From NCBI GenBank assembly GCA_946885765.1, contig CAMPHD010000236.1, positions 1 to 5,590 of the forward strand: DNA of 5,590 nucleotides, in the 5' to 3' direction. Of this stretch, positions 5,255 to 5,590 are shown one piece after another. The position numbers and the translations under genes are program-made. Origin of the DNA: an uncultured Thalassospira sp. GTDB taxonomy: Bacteria > Pseudomonadota > Alphaproteobacteria > Rhodospirillales_A > Thalassospiraceae. Numbering within the stretch: the stretch's first letter is position 1; each line of letters opens with the position of its first letter. Below the pieces are notes generated by a model that worked only from the letters and a program-made list of their open reading frames with translations, did no database searches and had not been told where the DNA came from.

Positions 5255-5303
5255 GTGTTGCCATTGTCTGCGAAAGGGCAGTTTGGGGAAACAATGGCAA
5301 CAC
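5255..5303. repeat. 13-bp perfect inverted repeat, 23-bp spacer
   Basis: GTGTTGCCATTGT (5255-5267) and ACAATGGCAACAC (5291-5303) are perfect complements. Inside, CTGC (5268-5271) and GCAG (5278-5281) can form a second short stem. It lies between the end of the DUF3185 gene and the start of the dioxygenase gene, both on the minus strand. No T-run follows on either strand, so a standard terminator is not supported. Confidence 0.7.
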
Positions 5304-5317
5304 CCGGATCGGGATGA

Positions 5318-5530
5318 TCAGCGAGCCTTGGCGCCAAACATCATCATGACAAAGCCACCAATGGCAGCCGCAGCACCACCAATCAGATACCAGACGGTTT
5401 CGTCGGTATAGCGGCCAAGGAAGGTTTCGGACAACTGATCGGCCGCACTTTCAGACGCGTTAAAGCCAACAATCAAAAGAGCGATGCCGATGATACAGAT
5501 GACGATGCCTGCGATACGACTGATAGGCAT
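5318..5530 (-). CDS. DUF3185 family small membrane protein
   Basis: This is a 70-residue inner-membrane protein of unknown function. Two transmembrane helices are clear: about residues 5-24 (IAGIVICIIGIALLIVGFNA) and about 46-66 (from VWYLIGG). They are joined by a polar loop with SESAADQLSETFLGRYTDET. The pattern of GFNAS, then SETF-G, then W-LIGG matches DUF3185 proteins, which are widespread two-helix proteins in Proteobacteria. AGGAG (5540-5536) lies 5 nt before the ATG. The family name rests on recognition of the pattern, and no function should be inferred. It is 148 nt upstream of the dioxygenase gene on the same strand, with the 13-bp inverted repeat between them. Confidence 0.8.
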   Translation of the reverse strand: MPISRIAGIVICIIGIALLIVGFNASESAADQLSETFLGRYTDETVWYLIGGAAAAIGGFVMMMFGAKAR

Positions 5531-5565
5531 GGGGGCTCCTGTTATTTTTGTTTGCGTTTGCTCGT

Positions 5566-5581
5566 GTCCCGAAAGCGGGAC
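5566..5581. other. Short hairpin upstream of DUF3185 gene
   Basis: GTCCCG (5566-5571) and CGGGAC (5576-5581) pair around a 4-base loop. On the minus strand, the sense of the DUF3185 gene, it is followed by A-rich rather than T-rich sequence, so it is not a terminator for that direction. Bases 5531-5590 otherwise hold only the ribosome-binding site and no clear promoter. Confidence 0.35.
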
Positions 5582-5590
5582 GTGTGTAAC

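Noticed and set aside
5202..5411. A 69-codon plus-strand frame over the 13-bp inverted repeat
   Set aside because: It is antisense to the DUF3185 gene over much of its length and has no ribosome-binding site or family pattern.

Overview
The window looks like the chromosome of a marine or environmental alphaproteobacterium. GC content is moderate, and the protein styles (CopA/CopB, DUF3185, YgiD-like dioxygenase) would fit a Thalassospira-like Rhodospirillales member. That placement is an impression from the sequence, not a search result.

Layout. Bases 1-102 hold the last 33 codons of an unrecognised plus-strand gene. Bases 129-546 (minus) hold a YjbQ/UPF0047 gene broken by a frameshift at base 426. 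Bases 547-723 are a divergent intergenic region with two dyads and a candidate -35 element. Bases 724-4277 (plus) are a compact periplasmic/outer-membrane copper-resistance operon in this order: a small secreted His-rich protein, a cupredoxin with a Met/His-rich insert, the multicopper oxidase CopA, and the outer-membrane protein CopB. A strong, probably bidirectional terminator (4282-4317) separates it from minus-strand genes: a YgiD/DODA-type extradiol dioxygenase (4336-5169) and a two-helix DUF3185 membrane protein (5318-5530).

How the genes work together. All four operon products carry export signals. In the usual model, CopA oxidises Cu(I) to Cu(II) in the periplasm, CopB acts at the outer membrane, and the cupredoxin and small protein bind or pass on copper. 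Met/His-rich copper-binding segments sit in CopA (12 Met and 5 His within residues 347-398) and in the cupredoxin (12 Met and 5 His within residues 102-141). CopB has no such N-terminal segment. No copC, copD, CopRS-type or CueR-type gene is inside the window, so regulation must come from elsewhere.

The points most worth a second look are: the 118-nt nested inverted repeat whose right arm runs into the cupredoxin Shine-Dalgarno; the small secreted protein with a predicted N-terminal His and a CGMTVC motif; the CopA that lacks a twin-arginine signal; the frameshifted yjbQ; the CGTTA half-sites upstream of the operon; and a 13-bp perfect inverted repeat at 5255-5303. Nothing here is clearly a wholly new system. 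The operon is a recognisable copper-resistance cluster with some unusual parts.
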